A DNA stretch of 64,000 nucleotides, taken from assembly GCF_000160695.1 (NCBI RefSeq), contig NZ_GG694006.1, positions 465,641 to 529,640 on the forward strand, given 5' to 3'. Each line of letters begins with the position of its first letter. The first letter of the stretch is position 1. This document shows positions 9,247 through 17,020 of the stretch, one piece after another. Made by a program: the position numbers and the translations under genes. The notes under the pieces are model-generated. The model was not told the DNA's origin, did no database searches, and was given only the letters and a program-made list of their open reading frames with translations. Source of the stretch: Centipeda flueggei ATCC 43531 (GTDB lineage Bacteria; Bacillota; Negativicutes; Selenomonadales; Selenomonadaceae).

Positions 9247-9275
9247 TTGTCCCTCACCTGCGTCTATGATATGAT
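9247..9275 (+). promoter_or_regulatory. Predicted promoter of the uracil permease gene
   Basis: TTGTCC at 9247-9252 and TATGAT at 9270-9275 are 17 bp apart. A second overlapping TATGAT begins at 9265. Transcription from here gives a leader of about 45 nt. Confidence 0.6.
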
Positions 9276-9287
9276 AAGAATCGCCGC

Positions 9288-9304
9288 CGCCCCACAGAGG
9301 GGCG
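9288..9304 (+). other. GC-rich hairpin at the 5' end of the permease mRNA
   Basis: CGCCCC and GGGGCG form a 6-bp stem with a 5-nt loop, starting within a few bases of the expected transcript start. It ends about 8 nt before the ribosome site, so it could stabilise the message or limit translation. No PyrR-type anti-antiterminator is recognisable. Confidence 0.3.
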
Positions 9305-9327
9305 ATATATCTAAACGGGGTGATTTC

Positions 9328-10587
9328 ATGTCTCAAACAAAGATCGACACCAACGAGCGCCCGCCGCTCCAACGAACCATTCCTCTCTCCCTGCAGCACC
9401 TCTTCGCCATGTTCGGCTCGACGGTGCTCGTTCCCATCCTCTTCCATGTCAATCCCGCGACTGTGCTGCTCTTCAACGGCATTGGCACACTCTTCTACCT
9501 CATCCTATGCAAGGGAAAAATTCCTGCCTACCTTGGCTCGAGTTTTGCCTTTCTCTCCCCTGTTTTTATTGTTCTGTCCGAGTACAGCTATGAGGCGGCA
9601 CTCGGCGGTTTTATCGTTGTCGGCATGGTTTTCTGTCTGGTCAGTCTGATCGTTCACACCATCGGCACAAGCTGGATCGATGTGATCTTCCCGCCCGCCT
9701 CGATGGGCGCAATCGTCTCCGTCATCGGGCTTGAGTTGATGCCGACAGCGGCAGGCATGGCAGGTCTGACGGCAGAGAACGTCGATCCTACGGTTGTCTT
9801 TGTCTCCATCGCGACACTCGCGATCACAATTTTCGCCTCCATGGCATTCCGCGGGTTCCTCTCCATCATCCCGATTCTCATTGGTGTCATCGCAGGCTAT
9901 CTCATCGCCTATGCTGTCGGCATTGTCGATCTCTCGCACGTCACCGCTGCTCCGTGGCTTGCCCTCCCGACCATCTACACGCCGACCTTCGAGCTGAACG
10001 CCGTCCTCATCATCCTGCCTGCCGCCATCGTTGTTGTTGTCGAACACATTGGGCACCTCATCGTGACGGGCAACATCGTCGGACGCAACCTCGCCAAGGA
10101 TCCGGGACTTGACCGTTCCCTGCTCGGCAACGGCATCTCGACCATCTTCTCCGGCTTCTTTGGCTCCACGCCGAACACCACCTACGGAGAGAACATCGGC
10201 GTCCTTGCCATCACAAAGGTCTACTCGACGTGGGTCATCGGCGGTGCAGCGATCTTCGCCATTCTGCTTTCCTGCCTCGGCAAACTCGCCGCACTCATCC
10301 AGAGCATCCCGACACCGGTCATGGGCGGTGTTTCCATGCTGCTCTTCGGCGTAATCGCCGCCTCAGGCATCCGCATCCTCGTCGAGGCAAAGGTGGACTA
10401 CAACAATCCGATGAACCTTCTCCTAACCTCCATTGTCATGGGGATCGGCGTATCGACCGCCAGCATCACCATCGGCACGGTGACCCTGCGCGGTATGTCG
10501 CTTGCCACCGTTATTGCCATCATTCTATCCATCTCCTTCCGCATCATCCTCGCCCTGCGGCGCAAGGATGCCGCCGCGCAGAAATGA
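9328..10587 (+). CDS. uraA: Uracil permease, NCS2 (nucleobase:cation symporter-2) family
   Basis: This is a 419-residue inner-membrane permease with about 12-14 hydrophobic segments. NCS2 hallmarks are present: LQHLFAMFGSTVLVP in the first helix, the substrate-site region VVVVEHIGHLIVTGN and the signature FGSTPNTTYGENIGV. The EHIGH Glu and the NTTYGEN motif resemble UraA more than xanthine or uric-acid permeases, so uracil-proton symport is the best call. The start is at the ATG six nt after a GGGGTG ribosome site; sequence upstream in the same frame is untranslated leader. Its stop overlaps the next start (ATGA), giving a two-gene operon. Confidence 0.9.
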   Translation: MSQTKIDTNERPPLQRTIPLSLQHLFAMFGSTVLVPILFHVNPATVLLFNGIGTLFYLILCKGKIPAYLGSSFAFLSPVFIVLSEYSYEAALGGFIVVGMVFCLVSLIVHTIGTSWIDVIFPPASMGAIVSVIGLELMPTAAGMAGLTAENVDPTVVFVSIATLAITIFASMAFRGFLSIIPILIGVIAGYLIAYAVGIVDLSHVTAAPWLALPTIYTPTFELNAVLIILPAAIVVVVEHIGHLIVTGNIVGRNLAKDPGLDRSLLGNGISTIFSGFFGSTPNTTYGENIGVLAITKVYSTWVIGGAAIFAILLSCLGKLAALIQSIPTPVMGGVSMLLFGVIAASGIRILVEAKVDYNNPMNLLLTSIVMGIGVSTASITIGTVTLRGMSLATVIAIILSISFRIILALRRKDAAAQK

Positions 10588-11468
10588 CGGAGATACATGT
10601 TGCCCTGCCTGCCGGCGAAACATGTTCCGCAAAGGCATATCTCATGCACGTGCACGGTATCTCAGGCAGTCTGTGGAGGCGCATCAAACACCATGGTGCA
10701 TTCACGCTGAACGGCATCCCTGCCGTTGCCGCACGCACAATGCTAAAGGACGGCGACTGGATCGCATACGATCTTCCTATTGTCAGCAGCGTCATTCCCG
10801 AGTCACTGCCGCTCTCGATCATCTACGAAGACGATGATCTGCTCGTCCTCGATAAGCCTGCAGGACAGCTCGTCCACCCGACAACAAAGGAAACGCACGG
10901 CACCATCGCGAACGCCGTGCGCGGATACTATGCCGCATGCGGCGTGCATCTCGACTTTCATCCCTGCCACCGTCTCGACCGCAACACGAGCGGCCTGCTC
11001 CTCATCGCAAAGCATCCCGAAGTGCAGTACCAAATTGCCCAGCAAAATACACTGAGACGAGAATATCTTGCCTTGATCGCGGGTTCACTCACTCCACCCG
11101 AAGGATGTATCGATGTACCGATTGCGCGTGCCCTGCCGAGCATCATCCTACGCTGTGTCAGTACAGAAGGAAAGTCGGCATGCACCCATTACGTGACGGT
11201 GCAGACGGACGGCAGATACAGCCTCCTGCGCCTGCAGCTCGACACAGGACGCACGCATCAGATTCGCGTCCACCTCGCTCATCTGGGCCATCCGCTTCTC
11301 GGTGACGATCTCTATGGCGGCACACGCGCGGAGATCGCACGTCATGCACTCCACTCCGCTCATCTCACCCTCGTACATCCGCGCACGAAGAAAATGCTTG
11401 CGCTCTCCGCCCTGCTCCCTGCAGATATGGCGCGGATTACAGCGGAGATTGACAATAATACAGCATAA
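10584..11468 (+). CDS. RluD/RluA-family pseudouridine synthase
   Basis: The 294 residues form an RNA pseudouridine synthase of the RluA/RluD family. An N-terminal S4-like part (residues about 1-75) precedes the catalytic domain, with the active-site Asp in HRLDRNTSGLLLIAKH. The family motifs LDTGRTHQIRVHLAHLGHPLLGDDLYGG follow as separate conserved blocks. Such enzymes modify 23S rRNA or tRNA uridines; the exact target cannot be assigned. The start codon overlaps the uraA stop by 4 bp, so translation is coupled, pairing a uracil transporter with a uridine-modifying enzyme. A strong terminator follows 5 bp after the stop. Confidence 0.9.
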   Translation: MTEIHVALPAGETCSAKAYLMHVHGISGSLWRRIKHHGAFTLNGIPAVAARTMLKDGDWIAYDLPIVSSVIPESLPLSIIYEDDDLLVLDKPAGQLVHPTTKETHGTIANAVRGYYAACGVHLDFHPCHRLDRNTSGLLLIAKHPEVQYQIAQQNTLRREYLALIAGSLTPPEGCIDVPIARALPSIILRCVSTEGKSACTHYVTVQTDGRYSLLRLQLDTGRTHQIRVHLAHLGHPLLGDDLYGGTRAEIARHALHSAHLTLVHPRTKKMLALSALLPADMARITAEIDNNTA

Positions 11469-11472
11469 AGAA

Positions 11473-11514
11473 TGGGCTGCTGCACGAGGGATGGTTACCT
11501 CGTGCAGCAGCCCA
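11473..11514. terminator. Strong bidirectional terminator between convergent genes
   Basis: A 17-bp perfect stem (left arm 11473-11489, right arm 11498-11514) with an 8-nt loop lies between the stops of the pseudouridine synthase (+) and the amino-acid binding protein (-). T-rich sequence follows on both strands (ACTTTAT on plus, ATTCTTT on minus). Confidence 0.9.
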
Positions 11515-11535
11515 CTTTATGCCCGATGCGATTCC

Positions 11536-12306
11536 TTACTTATTCGCGCCGAACCACTTTTGATAGATCTTATCGTACTCGCCGTTATCATGCAGCTTCT
11601 TAAGTGCCGCATTGATCTTCTGCTGAAGCTCGGTGTTGTCCTTCGCCATAGCGATGCCATAGTCCTCAGCAGAGAGGCGGTCTGCGAGTGTCTTCACACC
11701 GGTTGCCTGTGACTGATTGATGTAGTAGTCATTGACCGGTCGATCGTTGATCACGGCATCTACGCCGCCTGCTTTCAGCTCCATGAAGCAGTCCGCCGGC
11801 GTATTCAGTTCGCTGACGGTGACGCCCTCCATCTCCTTTGCCATCTTGGCACCCGTCGTGCCGATCTGAGCGGCGACCTTATGCCCCTTCAGATCGCTGA
11901 ACGACTTGATGTTCTCCTCATCGCTGCGCACAACCATCGTCAGGCCGGACTGATAGTAGGGATCAGAGAACGCGACCTTCTCCTTGCGCTCGTCGTTGAT
12001 CGTCATACCGCTGATGATCACGTCGATGTTCTTCGCCTGCAGGGCAGGAATCAGACCGTCGAAGCCGATGTTCTGGATCTCTGCCTCGCTGCCCATCTCC
12101 TTGGCAACGGCACGGATGAGATCCATATCAAAGCCCTGATAGTCCTTCTGTCCCTCATCCTGGAACTCAAACGGGGCAAAGTCAATCGATGCGCCGACGC
12201 GGAGCTTGCTTGCCTGCTTCGCCTGATCGCCGCCTGCGCCGCATCCGAGCAGGGAAAGGCTCACGAGTGCACCCGTCAGCACGAGTGCCAATTTCTTCAG
12301 CTTCAT
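11536..12306 (-). CDS. Amino-acid ABC transporter substrate-binding lipoprotein (family 3)
   Basis: The 256-residue protein has a lysine-rich leader and the lipobox LSLLGC, so it is anchored in the outer leaflet of the inner membrane or in the periplasm. The family-3 pattern is clear: LRVGASIDFAPFEF, YQGFDMDLIRAVAKEMG, IDVIISGMTINDER, FSDPYYQSGL and a C-terminal YDKIYQKWFG. These proteins deliver polar amino acids to GlnP/GlnQ-type transporters. AGGAGG lies 6 nt before the chosen ATG. It stands alone; the only GlnP/GlnQ-type pair in the window is 11 kb away and lacks its own binding protein, so they may be partners (inferred). Confidence 0.9.
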   Translation of the reverse strand: MKLKKLALVLTGALVSLSLLGCGAGGDQAKQASKLRVGASIDFAPFEFQDEGQKDYQGFDMDLIRAVAKEMGSEAEIQNIGFDGLIPALQAKNIDVIISGMTINDERKEKVAFSDPYYQSGLTMVVRSDEENIKSFSDLKGHKVAAQIGTTGAKMAKEMEGVTVSELNTPADCFMELKAGGVDAVINDRPVNDYYINQSQATGVKTLADRLSAEDYGIAMAKDNTELQQKINAALKKLHDNGEYDKIYQKWFGANK

Positions 12307-12392
12307 GGGAAACCTCCTCAAAAGATAAAGGACACACAGATAAATCCAGCCGCATTATTTCCAATCCAACGGGCTGTTTTATCCGTGATTCC

Positions 12393-12437
12393 AAAAAACA
12401 AAGGGGGATGCCGCACCGTCTGTGCTGCTATCCCCCC
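12393..12437 (-). terminator. Rho-independent terminator after the zinc-ribbon gene
   Basis: The minus strand has a stem of about 14 bp (GGGGGATAGCAGCAC with GTGCGGCATCCCCC, one mismatch), a 5-nt loop, then a T-rich run (TTTGTTTTTT). It lies about 18 bp past the stop. Confidence 0.85.
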
Positions 12438-12454
12438 ATGAAATCTAAATCGTT

Positions 12455-12751
12455 TTAGAAACGTGCTGCGCGCTTTGCATTGAAGCAGTCGCGGCAGTAA
12501 ACCGGACGATCCGTCTTCGGCTCGAACGGGACTTCCGTGTCCTTGCCGCACTCGGCGCAGACCACATGGAACATCTGACGCTCGCCATGATTCTGATCGT
12601 CACGGCTGCGGCGGCGCTTGTCGCGGCAGTCACGGCAGCGCGCCGGCTCGTTCTCAAAGCCTTTCTCTGCGTAGAACTCCTGCTCACCTGCGGTAAACAC
12701 GAAGTCCTTGCCGCACTCTTTGCATACGAGGGTTTTGTCTTCAAAAGCCAT
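12455..12751 (-). CDS. Small zinc-ribbon protein (zf-trcl-type, two CxxC pairs per half)
   Basis: This 98-residue basic protein has two repeated half-sites. The first half has CKECGKDF and CRDCRDKRR; the second half has CAECGKD and CRDCFNAKR. Four CxxC pairs can bind two zinc ions. This matches the probable zinc-ribbon (zf-trcl) family of small proteins, for which no biochemical role is established; nucleic-acid or protein binding is inferred from the basic tails (KRRRSRDDQ, NAKRAARF). It is monocistronic with its own consensus promoter and terminator. Its untranslated leader is unusually long, about 155 nt. Confidence 0.85.
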   Translation of the reverse strand: MAFEDKTLVCKECGKDFVFTAGEQEFYAEKGFENEPARCRDCRDKRRRSRDDQNHGERQMFHVVCAECGKDTEVPFEPKTDRPVYCRDCFNAKRAARF

Positions 12752-12914
12752 TCTTCCACAATCTCCCTTGAAAAATAATTTTGACTCTCCATTCGCCGCA
12801 CTCGGAAAGCGTTCACTGAGATTATGGTTCGGGCAAACACTGCATATATAAACAGTGCTTCACTCGTTCATTGAACGACGATCAGGACTTGAGGAACGGA
12901 TTTCAACGCTCTGT

Positions 12915-12943
12915 ATTATACAGGCATTTTTCATGAAGTGCAA
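12915..12943 (-). promoter_or_regulatory. Consensus promoter of the zinc-ribbon gene
   Basis: The minus strand reads TTGCAC (12943-12938), 17 bp, TATAAT (12920-12915). The start codon is at 12751, so the leader is about 155 nt. The leader contains a GTTCATTGAAC palindrome at about 12867-12877 and no ORF I can support. Confidence 0.8.
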
Positions 12944-12995
12944 GCATTTTTTATTGTCGTTCAGATGGTAGGGCTGTCATGCCTTCATCTCCCTT

Positions 12996-13688
12996 TTACA
13001 TTCCATCATTAAAGCGGTACCCTGCCCCCCAGACCGTCTGCAGCCACTGCGGATGGGCAGGATCACGTTCCATCTTTTCGCGCAGCCGATTGATATGGAC
13101 GGAGACGGTCGCCGTACTGCCCATGGCATCCAGCTCCCAGACGCGGTCATACAGCGTCTCCTTGCTGAAGACGACCTGCGGATGCTGCGCGAGAAAGAGC
13201 AGAAGATCAAACTCGCGTGCTGCAAGAATCACCTCGTTTCCCCCAAGAAATACGCGCCGCGTCTGCGGCTGAATCTCAAGCGCGCCAAAACGCAGGACAG
13301 CCGCATCTCCTGCACTGCCTTTGAGGCGCTCATAACGCGCAAGATGTGCCTTGACGCGTGCCGCCAGCTCACTCGGACTGAACGGTTTGATGATATAATC
13401 ATCCGCCCCCAGTCCGAGTGCGCGTATTTTATCGACATCCTCAAGACGCGCCGAGACCATGAGGATGGGGATATCGTATGCTTTCCGAACATCACGGCAA
13501 ATGGCAAATCCATCCGCCCCCGGCAGCATCACATCCAGCAAAAGCAGATCATAGTCCCCCGTCATGGCGAGGCGCTTCCCCGCATCGCCGTCCGCGGAAA
13601 TATCGACGGCGAAGCCATCTGCTTCCAGATAGTCACGCTCCAGCTCGGCAATAGCAGCGTCATCCTCGACCAGCAGTATCTTCTTCAT
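12996..13688 (-). CDS. Response regulator, OmpR/PhoB family
   Basis: The 230 residues hold a receiver domain (KKILLVEDD, phospho-acceptor Asp in LLLLDVMLPGADG, Lys in ADDYIIKPF). A winged-helix Trans_reg_C domain follows, with LAAREFDLLLFLAQHP, STATVSVHINRLREK and WLQTVWGAGYRF. The start MKKILL has GGAGG 6 nt upstream. The first 29 bp overlap the 3' end of the kinase gene, so the two are translationally coupled. Its likely DNA sites are the three 11-bp direct repeats at 15254-15286, between the kinase gene and the divergent PepSY gene; that link is inferred. Confidence 0.95.
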   Translation of the reverse strand: MKKILLVEDDAAIAELERDYLEADGFAVDISADGDAGKRLAMTGDYDLLLLDVMLPGADGFAICRDVRKAYDIPILMVSARLEDVDKIRALGLGADDYIIKPFSPSELAARVKAHLARYERLKGSAGDAAVLRFGALEIQPQTRRVFLGGNEVILAAREFDLLLFLAQHPQVVFSKETLYDRVWELDAMGSTATVSVHINRLREKMERDPAHPQWLQTVWGAGYRFNDGM

Positions 13689-15174
13689 GCGTGTCCTCCT
13701 TTTTCTGAATTGGCAGCAGCAGGACGATGCGCAGCCCTCCCATAGGGGATTCCTCTGCCCGCACACTGCCGCCGAACGTCGTCATCATCCGGCGCACGAT
13801 CGCCAGTCCCAGCCCGCTGCCGTCAGCGACATGGGTACGCGCTGCATCCGTGCGGTAAAAGAGGTCAAACAGCCGCTCCCGTTCCTTCTCGCGCACGCCA
13901 ACGCCGTCGTCGTCACAGCGGATGGAGAGAAAATCTCCCTCATGAGAAAGCGACATACAGACGTGCGCTCGTTCCCCGCGGCGGTACTTCCCGCTGTTTT
14001 CCCATAGATTTTCGAGCACGCGGGCGAATGCACTGCGGTCAATGCGAATGTATGTCTGCTCCCTGTCTTCTTCCATCGACAGCTCAATGCCCCGCTCGCG
14101 AAAGTCCGCCGCATGTGCATCAACAAACGCATTGAGCCATGTCTGCGCCTCAACGACCTCCCATGTAAGCGGCACCTCGCCTGTCCCCGTGCGCAAAAAA
14201 GAGCGCAGCTGTGTGGTCAGCCCCTCCATCGTCACCGCCGCACGGGCGATGCGCTCAGCATAGGCGCGCTGCTTCTCCGGCGTCGCAGCGATCCCGTCGA
14301 TCAGGCCGCTCGCATATCCCTTGACGGCGGTCAGCGGCGTTGCGATGTCATGGAGTACACCGATGAGGAATTCCCGCCGCCGTGCCTCCTCCTGTTCCTC
14401 CCGCAGGCGTGCGCGCCGCAGATCGCTGCGCATGGCATCAAAAGCGCGGCAGGTCGCCCCCACCTCATCACTGCCCATCGGAGGCATGGCATGGTCGAAA
14501 TCACCATGCTGCATGGCAGCAGAGGCATCACGTATCGCAGCAAGCGGTGCAAGAATCTGCGCCGAAAGGAGGCGGGCAAGATAACGCCCGAGCAGTAAAA
14601 TCCCTGCCGAGGTGATGACGATGAAGAAAATAAACACAGCGTTGATCACCGTCTCCCGCATCGGCGGCGAAATGCGCATCTCATCGTGATGCCGCATCAT
14701 AGGAACAGCGCCTGCCCCCATGAAAACAATGCCGCTGCGGTCCCCCTCATAGCGAAAAAAAAGTCCCGCATCGTTCCATGTCAGTGCGGAGCCGCGCGCC
14801 CCGCATTCACGCATGACCGCATACCGAATGTCATCGGCATCTGCCCCATCGGTCAGATAGAGGAGACCATCCTGCACGATAGAGACGCGGACGCCTGCCG
14901 ACTCCAGCAGATGAACGTCACGCTCAACATGATTCCATTTGAACTGCTTCCTCTCTGCGGCAGCACGCAGAGAACTCAGTGCAAAGGGTACAGAGAGATT
15001 TGTCCCCTTCTCCGGCCAGAGCAGTTCAAGTGCCTGCTGCTGCAGCGTTCCTGCATGGCGCAGTCCGCCAAGAAGCGCCGCACCGATGGCGACAAGGACG
15101 CAGATCGGTATGACGACCATCAGCGCATTGGTCAACAGGAGCTTTATTTTCAGCGACAAATCACGCAGGTGCAT
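13660..15174 (-). CDS. Sensor histidine kinase, HisKA type
   Basis: This is a 504-residue inner-membrane kinase with helices at about residues 14-38 and 176-198 flanking a periplasmic domain of about 135 residues. A HAMP domain follows (LARLLSAQILAPLAAIRDA). The HisKA dimerisation box carries the phospho-acceptor His in LIGVLHDIATPLTAVKGY, and the ATPase domain has ENLWENSGKY, CDDDGVGV and GSGLGLAIVRRMM. HDIATPLT in place of HDLRTPLT is a common variant. GAGGTG lies 5 nt before the ATG. It is the first gene of the kinase-regulator pair and is divergent from the PepSY gene, a common arrangement for systems sensing envelope conditions. Confidence 0.93.
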   Translation of the reverse strand: MHLRDLSLKIKLLLTNALMVVIPICVLVAIGAALLGGLRHAGTLQQQALELLWPEKGTNLSVPFALSSLRAAAERKQFKWNHVERDVHLLESAGVRVSIVQDGLLYLTDGADADDIRYAVMRECGARGSALTWNDAGLFFRYEGDRSGIVFMGAGAVPMMRHHDEMRISPPMRETVINAVFIFFIVITSAGILLLGRYLARLLSAQILAPLAAIRDASAAMQHGDFDHAMPPMGSDEVGATCRAFDAMRSDLRRARLREEQEEARRREFLIGVLHDIATPLTAVKGYASGLIDGIAATPEKQRAYAERIARAAVTMEGLTTQLRSFLRTGTGEVPLTWEVVEAQTWLNAFVDAHAADFRERGIELSMEEDREQTYIRIDRSAFARVLENLWENSGKYRRGERAHVCMSLSHEGDFLSIRCDDDGVGVREKERERLFDLFYRTDAARTHVADGSGLGLAIVRRMMTTFGGSVRAEESPMGGLRIVLLLPIQKKEDTHEEDTAGRG

Positions 15175-15199
15175 ATCGACACCTCACTTTCATGATGCC

Positions 15200-15205
15200 A
15201 TTATA
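15200..15205 (-). promoter_or_regulatory. Minus-strand -10 element of the kinase gene
   Basis: A perfect TATAAT is read on the minus strand 26 bp before the kinase start codon. No good -35 is seen at 16-18 bp (CGGATT), as expected for a promoter that needs an activator. The 11-bp repeats lie about 50 bp further upstream. Confidence 0.4.
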
Positions 15206-15253
15206 ATGGATTCAGAAGAAAAAATCCGCGCTGTCCGTCGATTTTTGAAAAAG

Positions 15254-15286
15254 TTTTACGCGTGTTTACACTTTGTTTAACTTTCT
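15254..15286 (+). promoter_or_regulatory. Three 11-bp direct repeats, predicted OmpR/PhoP-type operator
   Basis: TTTTACGCGTG, TTTACACTTTG and TTTAACTTTCT stand head to tail with exactly 11-bp periodicity. The last two include TGTTTA-N5-TGTTTA, the form of a PhoP box. A TAGGAT -10-like hexamer follows at 15291-15296, placing the repeats over the -35 region of the PepSY gene, where an OmpR-family activator would act. The adjacent response regulator is the obvious candidate (inferred). Confidence 0.6.
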
Positions 15287-15340
15287 CCGATAGGATGTAC
15301 CTGTCAGCAAAAATGTGACGAACAAAAGGAGGATTTCATC

Positions 15341-15922
15341 ATGGAAGCACAGAAAATCAAAGAACAGGTCAAGGGCGTATTCAGTCCCGCACATCTGAAG
15401 AAGGCAGCAGCTCTCGCTGTTCTCGTCGGCGTCGCCACCGCCGGCACAGCCTACTTCCACTATCAGCAGGCCGAGGCACAATCCCTCATGAAGCGGCAGG
15501 CTCGCTCGGAAATGATCGCTGCTCAGGCAGCACAGCGAAACATTGTTCTGCTCGATGAGGACAAGGTGCGGTCGATTGCCGCCGACTCCATCGGAAAATC
15601 CGAGGCAGAGCTGACCTTCCGCCCACTCGAACTGAAGCTGAACGATCACGACGGCGATCGTGACCACGACCGCAAAGGGCACAAGAAGGGGAAGCACGGA
15701 AATCGGGACCACAGAGGACAACAGGCACAGTCCGCACCTGCTGCAGCGGCGCAGGACGCAGCGGCACCTGCCGTGCCTGCTGATCCTGCCGCACAGACAG
15801 ACTTCCGCCCATTCTACAAGGTGAAATGCACGGCAAACAACATCACCTACAAGCTCCGCATCGACGCCGTGACCGGCGCACTCCTCGCGAGTGACGCTGA
15901 TACAGACGACCATATTTTCTAA
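15341..15922 (+). CDS. Membrane-anchored PepSY-domain protein with His/Asp-rich segment
   Basis: The 193-residue protein has a single hydrophobic anchor at about residues 20-37 and an exported remainder. A PepSY-like half begins at NIVLLDEDKVRSIAADSIG and ends with FYKVKCTANNITYKLRIDAVTGALL. Between them lies a highly charged stretch (about residues 103-130) rich in His, Asp, Lys and Arg, then an Ala/Pro-rich linker that splits the domain. The charged segment could bind metal ions, but that is inferred from composition only. PepSY proteins are often controlled by adjacent two-component systems. AGGAGG lies 8 nt before the ATG. The gene is monocistronic with its own terminator and is divergent from the kinase. 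Confidence 0.8.
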   Translation: MEAQKIKEQVKGVFSPAHLKKAAALAVLVGVATAGTAYFHYQQAEAQSLMKRQARSEMIAAQAAQRNIVLLDEDKVRSIAADSIGKSEAELTFRPLELKLNDHDGDRDHDRKGHKKGKHGNRDHRGQQAQSAPAAAAQDAAAPAVPADPAAQTDFRPFYKVKCTANNITYKLRIDAVTGALLASDADTDDHIF

Positions 15923-15943
15923 ACAATAGAGGAATCGCATCAA

Positions 15944-15994
15944 CGGGAGAGTCATGCACAGACCAATCGTCTCGCATGGCTCTCCCGTTTTTAT
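15944..15994 (+). terminator. Rho-independent terminator after the PepSY gene
   Basis: A 14-bp stem (15944-15957 with 15974-15987, one G-T pair) encloses a 16-nt loop and is followed by TTTTT. It lies 22 bp after the stop and before the convergent DUF1848 gene. Confidence 0.88.
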
Positions 15995-15999
15995 ATCCG

Positions 16000-16926
16000 C
16001 TAAAATAAATTCTCCTGCCGTTCGAGCCAGCTTTCCTGCCGCGCCTCATGGATACGGTCACCCTCCTCCGCATGGCCGATGAGAAAGGGGGATGCGGGAT
16101 CGTGAGCGAGACGGCTGCGGCGCACACGTGCAGGATGCCTATTGGCGTAGCAGTAGCGGCAGAGATGCGGGCAGCTGTCGTATGCGCCGATGTCCGCGCC
16201 AAGATAGCAGCGACACTCCCTGCGCTGGGGCTGATAGCGCGGGAAGTGAATGCGCCGCCCAAGTGCCCGCTCATAGATGCGAGGGGTCATGCAGCCGCCC
16301 GTATCCGCCCCGTATAGAGCGAGTGCATCACCGCCGCCGCACGGATAGACGGTCATACCGCACCGCCGTGCCGTCTCAATGATAAATGCACCGAGCTCCA
16401 TGCGCTCTGCGTGCGTGACATCACGTCCCTCGGGAAAGTTGCGGCGCGTCTTGGCATAGCGCGTGAGAAAGCTGATGACGACCACCTCCGTCTGCCCCGC
16501 CAGCTGCTCTGCCATCGCGGCAAACATTGTTCTGTGCCACGCCAGCGTATGATGTTCGTCAAGGATGATCGGATCGTAGCGCCACCCGACGGCGCGCGTT
16601 CCGAGAGCAGCCGAGAGCTGATGAAATGAACGCACAACTTCCTCCCATGGCGGAACATGGGGCTCAATATCCCTGCCATAGGGCGTGATGGTGACGTACC
16701 AGAACTGCCCGAACGGTGCGAGGAGATCCATATAGGGGAGCATCGGTGCGGGATTCTTCGTACAGAAGCCGATGAGGTCAACCACGCGCGGATCAAGGCG
16801 ATAGCGCGTCACCTGCTGTGTGTCATAGGGATTACGGACACAGACCTCGCCCGCACGCAGCCGATTCGCCAGCCACGGCGCATAGAACGCCGGAATATCC
16901 GTACGCATGCCCGTGTTGAGTATCAT
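16000..16926 (-). CDS. DUF1848 family protein with C-terminal CxxxCxxC cluster motif
   Basis: This 308-residue protein matches DUF1848 along its length. It begins MILNTGMRTDIPAFYAPWLANRL, has CTKNPAPMLPYMD, WRYDPIILDEHHT and VVISFLTRYAKTRRN, and a C-terminal block GADIGAYDSCPHLCRYCYAN. That last motif is a CxxxCxxC cluster of the spacing that holds a radical-SAM-type 4Fe-4S cluster. Here it sits near the C-terminus (about residues 251-258). Additional cysteines (ECRCYLG) lie just before it. No function is established for the family; an oxygen-sensitive iron-sulfur enzyme is a reasonable guess. GGGGGG lies 7 nt before the ATG. It is a single gene. Confidence 0.85.
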   Translation of the reverse strand: MILNTGMRTDIPAFYAPWLANRLRAGEVCVRNPYDTQQVTRYRLDPRVVDLIGFCTKNPAPMLPYMDLLAPFGQFWYVTITPYGRDIEPHVPPWEEVVRSFHQLSAALGTRAVGWRYDPIILDEHHTLAWHRTMFAAMAEQLAGQTEVVVISFLTRYAKTRRNFPEGRDVTHAERMELGAFIIETARRCGMTVYPCGGGDALALYGADTGGCMTPRIYERALGRRIHFPRYQPQRRECRCYLGADIGAYDSCPHLCRYCYANRHPARVRRSRLAHDPASPFLIGHAEEGDRIHEARQESWLERQENLF

Positions 16927-16969
16927 CGTTCATCCCCCCTTTTTCACAGAATAACACGAATGGAAGGAA

Positions 16970-17002
16970 AAGGAAAATCCCCGGCTGCAGAAGCAGTCGG
17001 GG
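16970..17002 (-). terminator. Rho-independent terminator after the transporter gene
   Basis: On the minus strand a 10-bp stem (CCCCGACTGC with GCAGCCGGGG, one G-T pair) and an AGAA-type tetraloop are followed by ATTTTCCTTTT. It ends the long operon that starts near 24.7 kb. Confidence 0.8.
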
Positions 17003-17020
17003 ACAGTATTCTACATATTC

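Noticed and set aside
8872..9327. Upstream extension of the uracil permease reading frame
   Set aside because: The extra 152 codons have no family similarity, overlap manA on the other strand, and lie across the predicted promoter; the ATG at 9328 has a ribosome site.
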